64,000 bases of DNA from Motiliproteus coralliicola (GCF_003345655.1 NZ_QQOH01000001.1:744001-808000); one strand, 5' to 3'; positions 35,192 to 44,369 are shown, numbered from the stretch's first letter. Program-made: numbers and translations. Notes: generated from the letters alone by a model not told the origin.

Positions 35192-36172
35192 TTACAGATT
35201 TACCGACGTGTCGTAATCGACAGTAGTTGCCAGCCAACCGCCCCAGCGCTTTTCCCAGTAACGGTTGTGTAAAGCGGTGGTAATCTCTCCCGGACCATCG
35301 GTGTCGCCGAGAACGACGCCATCGACGCTGTTGATTGGCATGATTCCGCCAGCTGTCGAGGTAATGAACGCCTCATCGGCTTCCAGCAACTGTGAGGTAA
35401 TGACCGGCTCAACATGGATGGGAATACCCGCTTCCCGAGCCAGTTCCAACGTGGTCTTTCGAGTAATGCCTTCCAGACAGCCGCTATCGGGGGTGTAGAG
35501 CTCACCATCTTTGATCAGGAAAATGTTTGCGCCTGGCGCTTCGGCCAGGTTGCCATCAGCGTCGGTTAGGACCGACCAGTCTTTCTGACCCATGACTGCC
35601 TCGATCATCGATAATTTCATATCCATCCAATGCAGATTCTTGGCGGTCGGATCAACCGAACTCGGTGGGATGCGGATGTAATTTTTACTGATCATCACAT
35701 CCAGCCCCCGAGTACGCTGCTCATCGTTGGCGATGTACAGATAGGGAATGACGAAGGCATAGAATGCCGGTTGGTATGACTCAAGGTCGGCGCGATCGGC
35801 GGGCATCATTCCGCGGGTAACACACCACCAGACGTAAGCTTCCTGGGTGCCCGCCAGCTTGACCAGGTTTGTCAGAATGTCTGCGGTTTGTTCACGCGAA
35901 TATGGGTTGATGAGCAAAAATTTTTCGCAGGATTTCTCAAAGCGCTCCAGATGGTCTTCGAGTCGGAAAAACTGGCCCTTGGAAACACTGACCACATCAT
36001 AGGCGGCATCGGCATGCATAAAGCCCATGTCAACAATTGGAACTCCCGCCTCGTGCAAACCGCAGTAACTGCCGTTCATAAAGGCACTACCCATGGCGAA
36101 ACGTTCATCATGCGCTTTACGGGCATGGGCGGGTTCGTTAAGCATGATCTGCTCAGCTTTTATTATTGTCAT
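35192..36172 (-). CDS. Class IV PLP transaminase, (R)-amine transaminase-like
   Basis: A 326-residue fold-type IV PLP protein of the branched-chain/D-amino-acid aminotransferase group. Features recall the (R)-selective amine transaminases: GFMHADAAYDVVSVSKGQFF near residue 50-70, PPSSVDPTAKNLHWMD holding the PLP lysine region, STAGGIMPINSVDG, and DGPGEITTALHNRYWEKRW at the C-terminus. It would move an amino group from a primary amine or amino acid to a keto acid, releasing an aldehyde or ketone. The promoter carries the shared AraC operator with TTGACC 63 bp upstream of the start. It is the first gene of the operon leading to the aldehyde dehydrogenase. Confidence 0.87.
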   Translation of the reverse strand: MTIIKAEQIMLNEPAHARKAHDERFAMGSAFMNGSYCGLHEAGVPIVDMGFMHADAAYDVVSVSKGQFFRLEDHLERFEKSCEKFLLINPYSREQTADILTNLVKLAGTQEAYVWWCVTRGMMPADRADLESYQPAFYAFVIPYLYIANDEQRTRGLDVMISKNYIRIPPSSVDPTAKNLHWMDMKLSMIEAVMGQKDWSVLTDADGNLAEAPGANIFLIKDGELYTPDSGCLEGITRKTTLELAREAGIPIHVEPVITSQLLEADEAFITSTAGGIMPINSVDGVVLGDTDGPGEITTALHNRYWEKRWGGWLATTVDYDTSVNL

Positions 36173-36235
36173 GGTTAATCCTCAATATGGAGCTACAAAT
36201 ACAAAATCACGGTAGCATCGGGGCCTTTTAAATAA

Positions 36236-36275
36236 TTGACCCTAGCGATCTAATAATTGATTCTTTCGGCCATAT
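36236..36275 (-). promoter_or_regulatory. AraC-type operator, copy C
   Basis: TTGACC at 36236 and TTGA at 36257 are direct half-sites 21 bp apart, followed by TTTC and GCCA at the same spacing as in the copies at 40972 and 52860. Twenty-six of 40 positions match the copy at 52860. TTGACC lies 63 bp before the transaminase start, and the sites lie on the plus strand pointing away from the gene in all three cases. The rest of the gap 36173-36395 is AT-rich promoter sequence. Confidence 0.7.
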
Positions 36276-36395
36276 TGAACGCTGACAAATTTTGATTTGA
36301 TCAAAGTAATGAATACTTGGGCGACAGAATTACTGGTGCTGGTTTGATGTTGATTAAGAAAGCTGTCGAGTGTGCTTAAACGGCATTATTCAATA

Positions 36396-37229
36396 TCACC
36401 GATTAGTCTTTAATCCTCGAGATTTAATAAATCGATCTCGCCCCCGCTCGCCTATTTTTTCAAGCAATGGCAGTAATCTGGGAACAACCCAGGGAATTAC
36501 ACCCAGCAAACGGGCGCTGATACTGTCGCTATATGGAATATAGGTTTCCAACTTTCCCGTCTTCAACGCCTTCATAAACGCCTCGCCGACATCGCTGACT
36601 TTCTTTGGCTCGTTTAAGAAATTAAGCGCGCTCCCCCCATGGGTGGCCTCATGGCGCAACATGTTCGTATCTATAGCTCCCGGGTAGATACCGGACACCT
36701 TGATACCATCACCAATGACTTCCTGCTGTAGTGCACTGAGGAAGCCCCGCAACGCGAATTTAGTGGCGGAGTAGACACTACTGCCCTTCAGGGCGAGTAC
36801 TCCGCCGACTGAGGAGGTAGCAAGGATATGTCCCTGCTGGCGTTGAACCATGCCAGGTAGGCAGGCATGAATCAGCTGCAAGCCAGCCCGCAGATTGATT
36901 TCAATCTCTCTATCAATGGCATCATCATCTCGCTCGATGAAGGAACCGATTTCAACAACGCCGGCATTGATGAAAACAATGTCCAATCCCTCATAGTCCG
37001 ATTTAAGCTTGACGCACAGGCGTTGCACTTGGCCACGGTCATTGAGGTCTGCGACTTCGATGGTGGGTTGTTGATTAAGCTCAGCCGCCAAAGCACGTAA
37101 CTTGTCCGAGTTGGATCCACTGATAATCAGCTCGATGCCGATACTATCCAGTCGCTTGGCTACGTCAGCACCGATGCCACTGCCGGCGCCGGTGATAAAT
37201 GCTCGTTTGGGAGCCGACAACGGTTTCAT
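36396..37229 (-). CDS. Short-chain dehydrogenase/reductase
   Basis: A 277-residue classical SDR. TGAGSGIGADVAKRL is the NAD(P) fingerprint, NAG (in VFINAGVVE) follows, and the catalytic serine and YxxxK occur as SSVGGVLALKGSSVYSATK. I start at the ATG at 37229, with AGGA eight bases upstream; a longer frame to 37478 has no initiation site and includes atypical sequence. A C-terminal tail (RLLGVIPWVVPRLLPLLEK) is hydrophobic and could associate with membrane. It is the gene preceding the class IV transaminase operon on the same strand. It probably oxidises or reduces an alcohol intermediate. Confidence 0.9.
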   Translation of the reverse strand: MKPLSAPKRAFITGAGSGIGADVAKRLDSIGIELIISGSNSDKLRALAAELNQQPTIEVADLNDRGQVQRLCVKLKSDYEGLDIVFINAGVVEIGSFIERDDDAIDREIEINLRAGLQLIHACLPGMVQRQQGHILATSSVGGVLALKGSSVYSATKFALRGFLSALQQEVIGDGIKVSGIYPGAIDTNMLRHEATHGGSALNFLNEPKKVSDVGEAFMKALKTGKLETYIPYSDSISARLLGVIPWVVPRLLPLLEKIGERGRDRFIKSRGLKTNR

Positions 37230-37545
37230 CACGGTTTTTCCTAGCTTCGTTAGGGAGGTATTAAGGCAGGTGCAAGGTCGGACCGATTCCGCGACTACCC
37301 GATAGCCGCTGACAAACTGGTAGTGAACAAATGCGTGTGTGAAAAAGGAGGCCGACCGATAAAGCTTCCAGCCTCGACTGGCAGCCGGCCCCAAGTGGCA
37401 ACGAGGATCGTCATTTGGTTTGAATAGCCGCATCAATGACCTTCCACTCTGGAAAGGATACGGCCGGTGCCGGTTCAAACCATCCCGGCGGTCAACCTGA
37501 TAGATACGTGAAGCGGCCTATCCCTTTGCCGCTGAGTCTTGGAAG
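37230..37545. other. Intergenic region without a recognised feature
   Basis: About 316 bp between the SDR gene and the propeller protein gene. No ORF with a ribosome-binding site is present. It contains short GC-rich inverted stretches (for example CCGGCGG and GCCGGTGCCGG), but no convincing terminator or operator. A promoter for the SDR gene is expected near 37240-37300. Confidence 0.4.
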
Positions 37546-39363
37546 CTAGTTCGCGGCAAAATGGCCATCATTGTGTAGCTTGCCGACACCCTCTGGGTCG
37601 ATACAGAAGAAGGCCGGCACCCCATCCTCATGGGCATAGGCGGGAAGGTTCGAGTTGCTGGTGCAAACCTGTCCGTCTTTGGTGAACTCGAAGTCACGGA
37701 ACCAGACGACGCGGCTAGGCATCGGGTAGCTGATGAAGCGTTTCTCCGACGGGATATAGCGTAGTACGCGATCCGAATTGTTGGCGGCGATCCAAACATC
37801 ACCGGTGTGCTCATGGACGTTCAGCGCGTAGGGGACCTCGTACTCGTTCTCGGACATGACCGGCAACGCGATATTTTCATAGGTCTTGGTCTTGGTATCG
37901 AACGCCATCAACATGCCTTCGTCGAATGACGGAATCCACAGAATGCCGTCTTTACCGAAGCGCAATCGACGCGGGCCTTTAAATGGCGTGTCGTACTCGG
38001 TCACTTCCAGCGTATCCGGATCGATATGACCGATCTTATTGGCCAACAGTTTGCCGTACCAGATACCGCCATCGACCGGATTGATATCTATACCGTAAGG
38101 CCAGTTGTAGATATCACGGCCTTGGTTCAGCCACTTGTGGTGACTCAGGAACAGAGCGGAATTTGCCTCTGGAAATAATTCACCGATTTTGAAAGTTAAG
38201 CCGGCAAACACATCGGTCGCCCAGCGAAGCGCACCATTGGATGGCAGGTCCACTTCGGTAAACTCACCCGTGGTGGTGTCCATCTTCAATACCATGTTGG
38301 ACGCCAACACCGTAAACCAGACGTTGTTATCTTTGTCTGCTCGGATGGTGTGTGGATACAAGCCCTTTCGCCACAAGAAGCCCTCTGGAATATCATGCAC
38401 TATCCATTCGGCGGTTTCCGGATTGAATTCGCCGATGGTGCCGGAAAGAGCGTTAGTGACGTACATCCGTCCATCTTCGATCTGTGCTGCGCTATGGGGG
38501 CCGTGGTAACCACTGAAAATGCCGATCGGCAGTTGGAATCCACTGAATCGACCGCCTCGATCCTTCCCTTCCCCGCCCGGAATTTTGTGGGGCGTAATCT
38601 CGTCGGTTTCCCGATCCAGCTCCCAGACGATATCGGTTCCTTCGTCCAGGCCGTAAAGGTTACCGTTCTGTCCCACTACCGCGTCGTGAACAAAGGAAAG
38701 TGGGCCCGCTACATGCCACTCGTGGACCGTTGCTTGAGCCAGTTCTGGTGAGTAGTCCTGGGTCTGCTTGACCTTGATCGGTGATCCGTCAAAGCCTTCG
38801 TGCAGCGCCTTGACCACCTGGTTATGCTCTTCGTAGGTCAGCAGGGCAAAATACCCCTCCATCCTCCTGACCGTATCACTCCAGGCCTCTTCCGTGCGCG
38901 GGTTGCGCGTCAGCATGTTGCCCTGTTGGTGGCAATAGTTACACTGGGTAATAAAGGCACTGCGCCCCTCGCCGTCAAACTCCAATTTGGCCACGTGTGC
39001 CGATGCTGGCAGTGAGTCAGAGATCTCTTTCTCGTCGGTTAGCTTCTCCAACAACAGATGCTGTTTCAAAACCGTCGTATCGGTGAGCTCTAAGTCGAGA
39101 TTAGTATCCCGGTAATAGGGGCTGCGTCCGCGTAACGTTACCTTACCGGTGAAGTCGGTTTCGAGCTGATACCGGCCTTGGGCATCGGTGTAGGTGCTGA
39201 GTTTCTGGTTCTTGGCCTCATTCCACAGGGTCACGATAGCCCCTGCCAAGGCTGTTTGCTCGGTGGTGACCACCCTACCCGACAGCGTTGCTGAATGGCT
39301 TTGCTGGGCAACCAATAAACCGGCTGCAATTGCCAAGATTTTATAACTGGATTTTAACAACAT
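37546..39363 (-). CDS. Secreted multidomain protein: CarboxypepD-like domain, haem c motif, Vgb-like propeller
   Basis: A 605-residue exported protein. Residues 1-25 are a signal peptide (cleavage near SHSA). Residues about 26-110 form a carboxypeptidase regulatory-like beta domain (LSGRVVTTEQTALAGAIVTL). CNYCH at about 143-147 is a CxxCH haem c attachment motif in a cytochrome-like segment with a possible Met ligand downstream. From about 215 to the end is a repeating propeller like virginiamycin B lyase and NHL/SMP30 proteins (HDAVVGQNGNLYGLDEGTD, HTIRADKDNNVWFTVLASN). It is probably a periplasmic redox enzyme, not antibiotic lyase. It lies in the AraC-controlled leftward set after the second class III aminotransferase. 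Confidence 0.85.
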   Translation of the reverse strand: MLLKSSYKILAIAAGLLVAQQSHSATLSGRVVTTEQTALAGAIVTLWNEAKNQKLSTYTDAQGRYQLETDFTGKVTLRGRSPYYRDTNLDLELTDTTVLKQHLLLEKLTDEKEISDSLPASAHVAKLEFDGEGRSAFITQCNYCHQQGNMLTRNPRTEEAWSDTVRRMEGYFALLTYEEHNQVVKALHEGFDGSPIKVKQTQDYSPELAQATVHEWHVAGPLSFVHDAVVGQNGNLYGLDEGTDIVWELDRETDEITPHKIPGGEGKDRGGRFSGFQLPIGIFSGYHGPHSAAQIEDGRMYVTNALSGTIGEFNPETAEWIVHDIPEGFLWRKGLYPHTIRADKDNNVWFTVLASNMVLKMDTTTGEFTEVDLPSNGALRWATDVFAGLTFKIGELFPEANSALFLSHHKWLNQGRDIYNWPYGIDINPVDGGIWYGKLLANKIGHIDPDTLEVTEYDTPFKGPRRLRFGKDGILWIPSFDEGMLMAFDTKTKTYENIALPVMSENEYEVPYALNVHEHTGDVWIAANNSDRVLRYIPSEKRFISYPMPSRVVWFRDFEFTKDGQVCTSNSNLPAYAHEDGVPAFFCIDPEGVGKLHNDGHFAAN

Positions 39364-39414
39364 GAGCTGCTTACCTTTTTATCTTTTCTTTAAGCATCAA
39401 AAACCTTTAACCCT

Positions 39415-39549
39415 TTATGAGGTTAAATAAAAGAAAGCATGCCCAATAGAAATAATGATTAAACTGATGATGATATTGATGACAATAAAGCGGCCAGCCG
39501 CCAGTGGATATCGAATATAGGGAACCTTCAATAATTTTATATTTTTCAT
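39415..39549 (-). CDS. 44-residue single-helix membrane protein
   Basis: A small gene with a very good ribosome-binding site: GGAGAG lies seven bases before the ATG. The product has a basic N-terminus (MKNIKLLKVPYIRYPLAAGR), then one continuous hydrophobic helix (FIVINIIISLIIISIGHAFF). This matches a single-span inner-membrane protein with its N-terminus in the cytoplasm. It lies between the aminotransferase and the cytochrome-propeller genes on their strand, 51 bp from the latter. I recognise no family. It could anchor or help assemble the haem-bearing propeller protein. Confidence 0.65.
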   Translation of the reverse strand: MKNIKLLKVPYIRYPLAAGRFIVINIIISLIIISIGHAFFYLTS

Positions 39550-39618
39550 CAATCAACTCTCCGACTTATTATTAGGTAACTCGAATAGCTAGCTTTATAG
39601 CTAGCAATGGAAGAATGA

Positions 39619-39650
39619 GGCTGGCGGCTGCAGTCGCTGGGCCGCCAGCC
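39619..39650 (-). terminator. GC-rich hairpin after the aminotransferase gene
   Basis: GGCTGGCGGC and GCCGCCAGCC make a perfect ten-base-pair stem, starting about 19 bases after the aminotransferase stop. On the minus strand it is followed by TCATTCTTCC, a weak T-rich tail. Nearby, GCTAGC occurs twice around TTTATA (39589-39606), a second dyad. It may attenuate transcription into the 44-residue protein and propeller genes. Confidence 0.6.
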
Positions 39651-39668
39651 CAGAAAGCTGAAAAGAGA

Positions 39669-40901
39669 TTAGCCGTCGCCGAACTGGGCTTTCAGTGCCT
39701 TGAAAGCACCGTCCAAACGATCCAGCGCATCGACAATATCCTTGTCGTGTTCTGCACAGATAAACATGTTGTGGACGGGGTGGAGATAGACACCGTTTTT
39801 GACCGCCTCATTGCAGAAGAAACCGCCTTTGAGGTATTCCGGATCATCTTCAAACAGGAACAGCGGCATCTGCACCGGGCCGGATTGATCGAGCTTGAAT
39901 CCGTAACCGTTGGCCAAGTCTGCCAAACCCGCCCGGAACTGGTTACCGGCCGTTTCCATTCGCTCGATCGCGTTTTCTTCTTCAATCGCCTCCATGGTGG
40001 CCAAGGACGCAGCGAAAGCTGCAGACGAGAACCAGTATGAGCCGGTAAAGAAGCATTCAGCGGCACCGCTGCGGAAACGATCATTGCCGGTGACTGCCGA
40101 TAGCGCGTAACCATTACCCAGGGTTTTGCCCATCGCACAGAGATCGGGGAGAACCCCCAGGGTTTGCCAGGTACTCCCCAGGGAGAAACGCCAGGAGCAG
40201 CGCACATCATCCAGAATCAAGGCGGCCCCTTTGTCATTACAGAGCTGACGAGCCTTTTGAGCGAACTCCTGTGTGACCAGCTGCTGAGGAACGAAGACTT
40301 CGTGCAGATTGGGCGTGACGATGATAGCGGCCAGGTCATCACCAGCCTTGGCAACGGCCTGCTCCAGGCTGTCGCAGTCGTTGTATTTGAAGGTAATAAT
40401 GTCGGCACGGGCGTTATCGGTGATGCCGACTTTGGACCAGCTCGACCAGGGATCGGTGCCGTGATAGGTCCCTTCGGCCATTAGAATCGTGTTGCGACCG
40501 GTCTGAGCTCGCGCCACCATCAGACAGATATTGGTTGCGTCAGAGCCGTTCTTACACAGCAGGCTCCAATTGGCATGATCACCCTTCTCTACCAGCTTTT
40601 CGGCCAGTTCAAGCATCAATGGTGAAGGACCGGTGGTGCAGTCTCCCTGCTCTAGCTGGCGGCGAACCGCCGCTTCAACTTTGGGGTGTTTGTATCCTAG
40701 GATGTTGGGACCGTAGGCGCACAGGAAATCGATATATTCGTAGCCATCGACGCCCCAGATTCGACCACCTTCTGCCTTGGCTATAAATTGGGGGTAATTA
40801 TCCGGCAGCGGCGTGGTACTCATGTGGCCATACATCCCGGCTGGAAATACCTTCTGCGCCCGCTCACGCAATGCCAAATCTTTATCCAAGCGATAGCTCA
40901 T
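39669..40901 (-). CDS. Class III aminotransferase, glutamate-1-semialdehyde aminomutase-like
   Basis: A 410-residue fold-type I PLP enzyme. The lysine lies in CAMGKTLGNGYALSAV and the cofactor segment is LLCKNGSDATNICLMVARA. Resemblance is to the GSAM-like branch (KVFPAGMYGHMS, GVDGYEYIDF), but the neighbourhood excludes a haem-synthesis role and suggests an amine or amino-acid transaminase. The divergent promoter contains the AraC operator 70 bp upstream of the start, and the regulator gene itself lies on the other side. A GAGG site precedes the ATG by about nine bases. A hairpin follows the gene. Confidence 0.88.
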   Translation of the reverse strand: MSYRLDKDLALRERAQKVFPAGMYGHMSTTPLPDNYPQFIAKAEGGRIWGVDGYEYIDFLCAYGPNILGYKHPKVEAAVRRQLEQGDCTTGPSPLMLELAEKLVEKGDHANWSLLCKNGSDATNICLMVARAQTGRNTILMAEGTYHGTDPWSSWSKVGITDNARADIITFKYNDCDSLEQAVAKAGDDLAAIIVTPNLHEVFVPQQLVTQEFAQKARQLCNDKGAALILDDVRCSWRFSLGSTWQTLGVLPDLCAMGKTLGNGYALSAVTGNDRFRSGAAECFFTGSYWFSSAAFAASLATMEAIEEENAIERMETAGNQFRAGLADLANGYGFKLDQSGPVQMPLFLFEDDPEYLKGGFFCNEAVKNGVYLHPVHNMFICAEHDKDIVDALDRLDGAFKALKAQFGDG

Positions 40902-40942
40902 CGTCGATACCTCGTAGGGTGTTTATTGTTTTTACCTACTAA

Positions 40943-41011
40943 TCACTCTACCGATTCAGCACCAGCCACTCTTGACCTTCACTGTCCGATAATTGACACT
41001 TTCAGACACAA
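40943..41011 (-). promoter_or_regulatory. AraC-type operator and promoter, copy A
   Basis: TTGACC at 40972 and TTGACA at 40993 are direct half-sites spaced 21 bp, followed by TTTCAG and CACA. Thirty-three of 40 positions equal the copy at 52860. A further TCACTCTACC at 40943-40952 is also shared with that copy and lies where a minus-strand promoter core is expected. The sites fall 70 bp before the aminotransferase start and 12 bp before the AraC start, so the regulator probably represses itself while activating the aminotransferase. Confidence 0.75.
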
Positions 41012-41023
41012 TAAAAATCACGG

Positions 41024-42049
41024 ATGCTGTGTATGCCGGATAACAATCTGCAAGCGACAAAGAGTGGAATCCCTGTTAATTGGCTATTTAAATCATTGAT
41101 GGATAAAGGAATCGATCTACAGGAGATTCGTGAATCGCTGCAACTGAATGAAGCCGAAATCAACCCGTCGACAAGAATTCTTCCGACGTTAACCTATAAC
41201 CGGATCTTTGAATGGGCAGCAGCACGTACTCAAGATCCAGACCTGGGCATCCATATCGCCGAGAAGGTCGAACCCAATCAGTTCGGGATGCTGGGATATT
41301 TGGCCAGTAACGCCCCGACGGTTGGGGATCTGTGTGATATCGTCGAACGCTACCAACGGGTTTTCACGCCTGACTTCAGCCACACCTTTACGTCGACCGA
41401 GGGGGTATGCCAATGCCTCTACGAAGAGGCATTGTTGGCCAATATTGACAGCCGCCAAGACACCGATTTCAGCTTTGGCATTCTGATCACTACGATACGC
41501 TTGGCCGCCGGAGAATCCTGGTGTCCCCTTCGATGCGACTTCACCTACCCGAAACCGGAGAAACTCGATAATTTGCAACGGCTGTTCGGCTCCGATCTTC
41601 ACTTCGAACAACCCGCCAACAAGATCTATTTTTCGGATGAGGTACTGTCGCTGACGATGCCTTCAGGTGATGCCAATCTGTTGGCCATTTTGATGCAACA
41701 GGCCAACCAATTACTTGATCAGCTAAGCAGCAAGGATCTGATTCGCCACGTTAAATTTCTGATCACCACCGGCATTGGTGATGACTCCTCAAGCGCCGAA
41801 AATATCGCCAAACATCTGAATATGTCAGTGCGGACGCTGAATCGGCAGCTAAAGGAAAGGAACATTAATTTCCGTGAGTTACGCAACGGAGTGGTGATCA
41901 ATGTGGCAAAGGATGCCCTGATCAACACCGATTCCAGTATTACCGATATCGCCTTGATGCTCGGCTATTCCGAAACCAGTGCTTTCGATCGTTTCTTTAA
42001 ACGACTGACCGGACAAACCCCTTTGCAATACAGAAAATCAGCGCTGTAG
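41024..42049 (+). CDS. AraC-family regulator of the amine regulon (inferred)
   Basis: A 341-residue AraC protein with an OruR-like N-terminal effector domain (NQFGMLGYLASNAPTVGDL) and a C-terminal pair of helix-turn-helices (IAKHLNMSVRTLNRQLKERN and IALMLGYSETSAFDRFFKRL, ending with TPLQYR). It is divergent from the aminotransferase and its start is 12 bp from a 21-bp-spaced direct-repeat operator. The same operator precedes the class IV transaminase and DUF1302 operons, so I infer it controls all three. The ATG has no strong ribosome-binding site, consistent with low expression; an ATG nine bases later is an alternative. Confidence 0.92.
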   Translation: MLCMPDNNLQATKSGIPVNWLFKSLMDKGIDLQEIRESLQLNEAEINPSTRILPTLTYNRIFEWAAARTQDPDLGIHIAEKVEPNQFGMLGYLASNAPTVGDLCDIVERYQRVFTPDFSHTFTSTEGVCQCLYEEALLANIDSRQDTDFSFGILITTIRLAAGESWCPLRCDFTYPKPEKLDNLQRLFGSDLHFEQPANKIYFSDEVLSLTMPSGDANLLAILMQQANQLLDQLSSKDLIRHVKFLITTGIGDDSSSAENIAKHLNMSVRTLNRQLKERNINFRELRNGVVINVAKDALINTDSSITDIALMLGYSETSAFDRFFKRLTGQTPLQYRKSAL

Positions 42050-42179
42050 TCCGACGACTGATCCACTCACTGACTTCGCAAGTCTGAGTCAATCCCATCG
42101 CCGTTGGTGAATCGTGAGAATCCGGCAATTAAATGCCCGGGTTCTTTCGGCATGATCCTCGTGCTTAACCTGGCCAGGA

Positions 42180-44195
42180 TCAGACTTTGAAACTAGATAC
42201 CGCGGCTGCCAGGCGACCGCTCTGTTGCTGCATCTGCTGGCAGGCCTGTTCTGTTTCCTTGGCCCCTTCCGCGGTCTGATTACCCAGCGTACTGATGGCG
42301 GCTATTTTCTGATCGACCTCGCCGGCTACAGCGGTCTGCTGTTCAGCGGCACTCGCAATCTGCAGGCTGCCCTCAAGAATGAGCCCCATCGCGGCAGTAA
42401 CCTCGTCCAAGGCCAACTTCAGTTCGGCGGACTGGTTAACGGTCTGGGACACGCTACGCTGGCTGGTCTGCATCGCTGCAACGGCATCATTGATGCCGGC
42501 CTGAAGTCGGGAGATGATCTCCTCGATATCCTGGGTCGAATCCTGGGTTCTTTGGGCCAGGGTTCTCACCTCATCGGCCACCACCGCAAAACCTCGCCCC
42601 TGCTCGCCGGCACGGGCAGCTTCTATGGCTGCGTTCAGCGCCAACAGATTGGTCTGTTCCGCAATGGTCTTAATCACGTCGAGCACGCGACTAATGTTGT
42701 CACTATCACCGGCCAGCCTGTCTATGACGTGGGTTGAATCACCGATATCCTGGGAGAGCTGATTGATCTCCGCAAGGGTGTGCTGAACGATCTCTTGACC
42801 ACGATTCACCTGTTTATTGACCAGGCCTGCCTGATCCGACCCCTGTTGGGCGCCACGTGCTACCTCTTGGACACTGGCGACCATTTGACCCATCGCCGTC
42901 GCTACCTCTTCGGTACCACTGCGTTGAAGCTCCACCGACTGGGAACTTTGCCCGGCGATCACGGCCACCGCCCCGGCCTGATCGGTAACCAGCTCAGTGG
43001 TGGTACCAACTTCGCCAATCAGGTCATGAATTCGTTCTATCATCAGGTTAAATTCGCGCCCCAACTGGCCCAGTTCATCACGGCTATCGAGGACAACCTT
43101 GGTGGTCAGATCGCCACGGGAAACCAGCCGTGCAGAAGCAAGAATGGTATGAATACTCTGGCGTACTTGAACAATGAAGCCCGCCATTAGATAACTGGAG
43201 ACCAGCAACACCAGCAGCACGCCTGCCAGTAAAATCCCGAACTCAGCCTGTTGCTGCTGTTCTCGCTCAACCAGCTTGTCGTTGACTCGGTCCAAACTGG
43301 CCTCGATAAGCGCAAATGCCGACTGATTGATCCCCGACACAGCATCAAAGAACGTTTCCCACTCGCCCTCGATAGACTCGGCCAGCAACACTTCATCTTC
43401 CAGCAGCAAGCCACTACGCTCAAATTGCTGGTGCAGTTCCCGGGTCTGCTGCTGTAGGAATTCCGACTCCCCGTCAAGCAAAGGTCTCGTGGCTGCCTGA
43501 ATCCGCTGTTTGTCTTTGTCCAGGGTGTCGATCAAACGGTCGAGTATCATTTCCAGCGTTGAGTTCATTGCTCCCTGTCGGATCGTATAGGTACCAAAGC
43601 TGCGCAGTTGCCCCTGGCCCGCCAGCAAGGGTTCCATCTCGTCGAGGACCAGTTTCATCAGGGTATGGTTAGCAGGATCACGGTCTCGCGATAAACCAGC
43701 ATCGTCACTGACCTGCCTGACCAGATTCCAGCTCTCGCGTACCAGCTTGTCGCTCCACTGGAAGCGTGACCGTTGGTCACTTATCGATGCACTTAACTTA
43801 CGATTTAATAAGCTAAACAACTGCGAGCGTATCTGCCCGGATTTTGCTTCCAGCTCAAACTGGTCCATGGTCTTTACCGCTAACGTAAACTGTTTGACGG
43901 CATTACTAAAACGATCGGATGAGACCTCATCGACGGCTGAGGTATCCCGATTAAGCGCGACCTGCAAGTCGCGATAATCTATCGCGCTTTGCGTCACCAA
44001 CAGGGCCTGGCGCAGCTGCTGCAATCCTTCAATTTCCTGCGCTGTTCGGCGTTGTTCCGTCAGGGTCCGATCCAGGTGCAGGTAGGTCAAGACCAACAGC
44101 GGGAGCAGGTAGATCACACTGACCAGCAGGAACTTACTCAGGTACGAACGGCGGTTCATTAACCCGATCACGGGTAACAAAAGATAATTCCACAT
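42180..44195 (-). CDS. Methyl-accepting chemotaxis protein
   Basis: A 671-residue chemoreceptor: first membrane helix at about 20-41, a long helical periplasmic sensor of about 275 residues, second helix near 318-341 ([19 protein letters not shown]), a HAMP domain and a full cytoplasmic signalling domain with the invariant tip [20 protein letters not shown]. The sensor domain is not one I can name. The gene is the distal member of the leftward envelope and acyl-CoA ligase set under the AraC operator, so it may sense the compound degraded by the regulon. Convergent to the AraC gene, separated by about 130 bp containing a small GACTT/AAGTC stem. Confidence 0.93.
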   Translation of the reverse strand: MWNYLLLPVIGLMNRRSYLSKFLLVSVIYLLPLLVLTYLHLDRTLTEQRRTAQEIEGLQQLRQALLVTQSAIDYRDLQVALNRDTSAVDEVSSDRFSNAVKQFTLAVKTMDQFELEAKSGQIRSQLFSLLNRKLSASISDQRSRFQWSDKLVRESWNLVRQVSDDAGLSRDRDPANHTLMKLVLDEMEPLLAGQGQLRSFGTYTIRQGAMNSTLEMILDRLIDTLDKDKQRIQAATRPLLDGESEFLQQQTRELHQQFERSGLLLEDEVLLAESIEGEWETFFDAVSGINQSAFALIEASLDRVNDKLVEREQQQQAEFGILLAGVLLVLLVSSYLMAGFIVQVRQSIHTILASARLVSRGDLTTKVVLDSRDELGQLGREFNLMIERIHDLIGEVGTTTELVTDQAGAVAVIAGQSSQSVELQRSGTEEVATAMGQMVASVQEVARGAQQGSDQAGLVNKQVNRGQEIVQHTLAEINQLSQDIGDSTHVIDRLAGDSDNISRVLDVIKTIAEQTNLLALNAAIEAARAGEQGRGFAVVADEVRTLAQRTQDSTQDIEEIISRLQAGINDAVAAMQTSQRSVSQTVNQSAELKLALDEVTAAMGLILEGSLQIASAAEQQTAVAGEVDQKIAAISTLGNQTAEGAKETEQACQQMQQQSGRLAAAVSSFKV

Positions 44196-44273
44196 CAGTA
44201 AGGCCTTTCTATTGGTTATTGTTTTTGTAGGGTTGATCGGTCTTTAAACCTGGTGGGGGCGTGATACAGGTGT

Positions 44274-44310
44274 TACCGGCTGGCCATCTGAACTCTGCAA
44301 CCAGCCGGTA
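44274..44310. repeat. 10-bp perfect inverted repeat
   Basis: TACCGGCTGG at 44274-44283 is repeated inversely as CCAGCCGGTA at 44301-44310 with a 17-base loop. It lies between the acyl-CoA ligase stop and the chemoreceptor start. No T-run follows on the minus strand, so an RNA-stability or attenuation structure is more likely than a full terminator. Confidence 0.55.
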
Positions 44311-44369
44311 TGGTTTTAACAAGGGTTATTGCGGCGAAGGCGCATAATCAACAACCCTCCTCCGTCAGT

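Noticed and set aside
36396-37478. Long form of the SDR protein starting at 37478
   Set aside because: The added 83 residues precede the nucleotide-binding fingerprint, lack family similarity and a ribosome-binding site; the ATG at 37229 is preferred.
37546-39363. Streptogramin-resistance lyase
   Set aside because: The propeller resembles virginiamycin B lyase, but the signal peptide, haem c motif and extra domain make antibiotic inactivation unlikely.
44274-44310. Rho-independent terminator
   Set aside because: The stem is perfect but the loop is 17 bases and no T-run follows, so I list it only as an inverted repeat.
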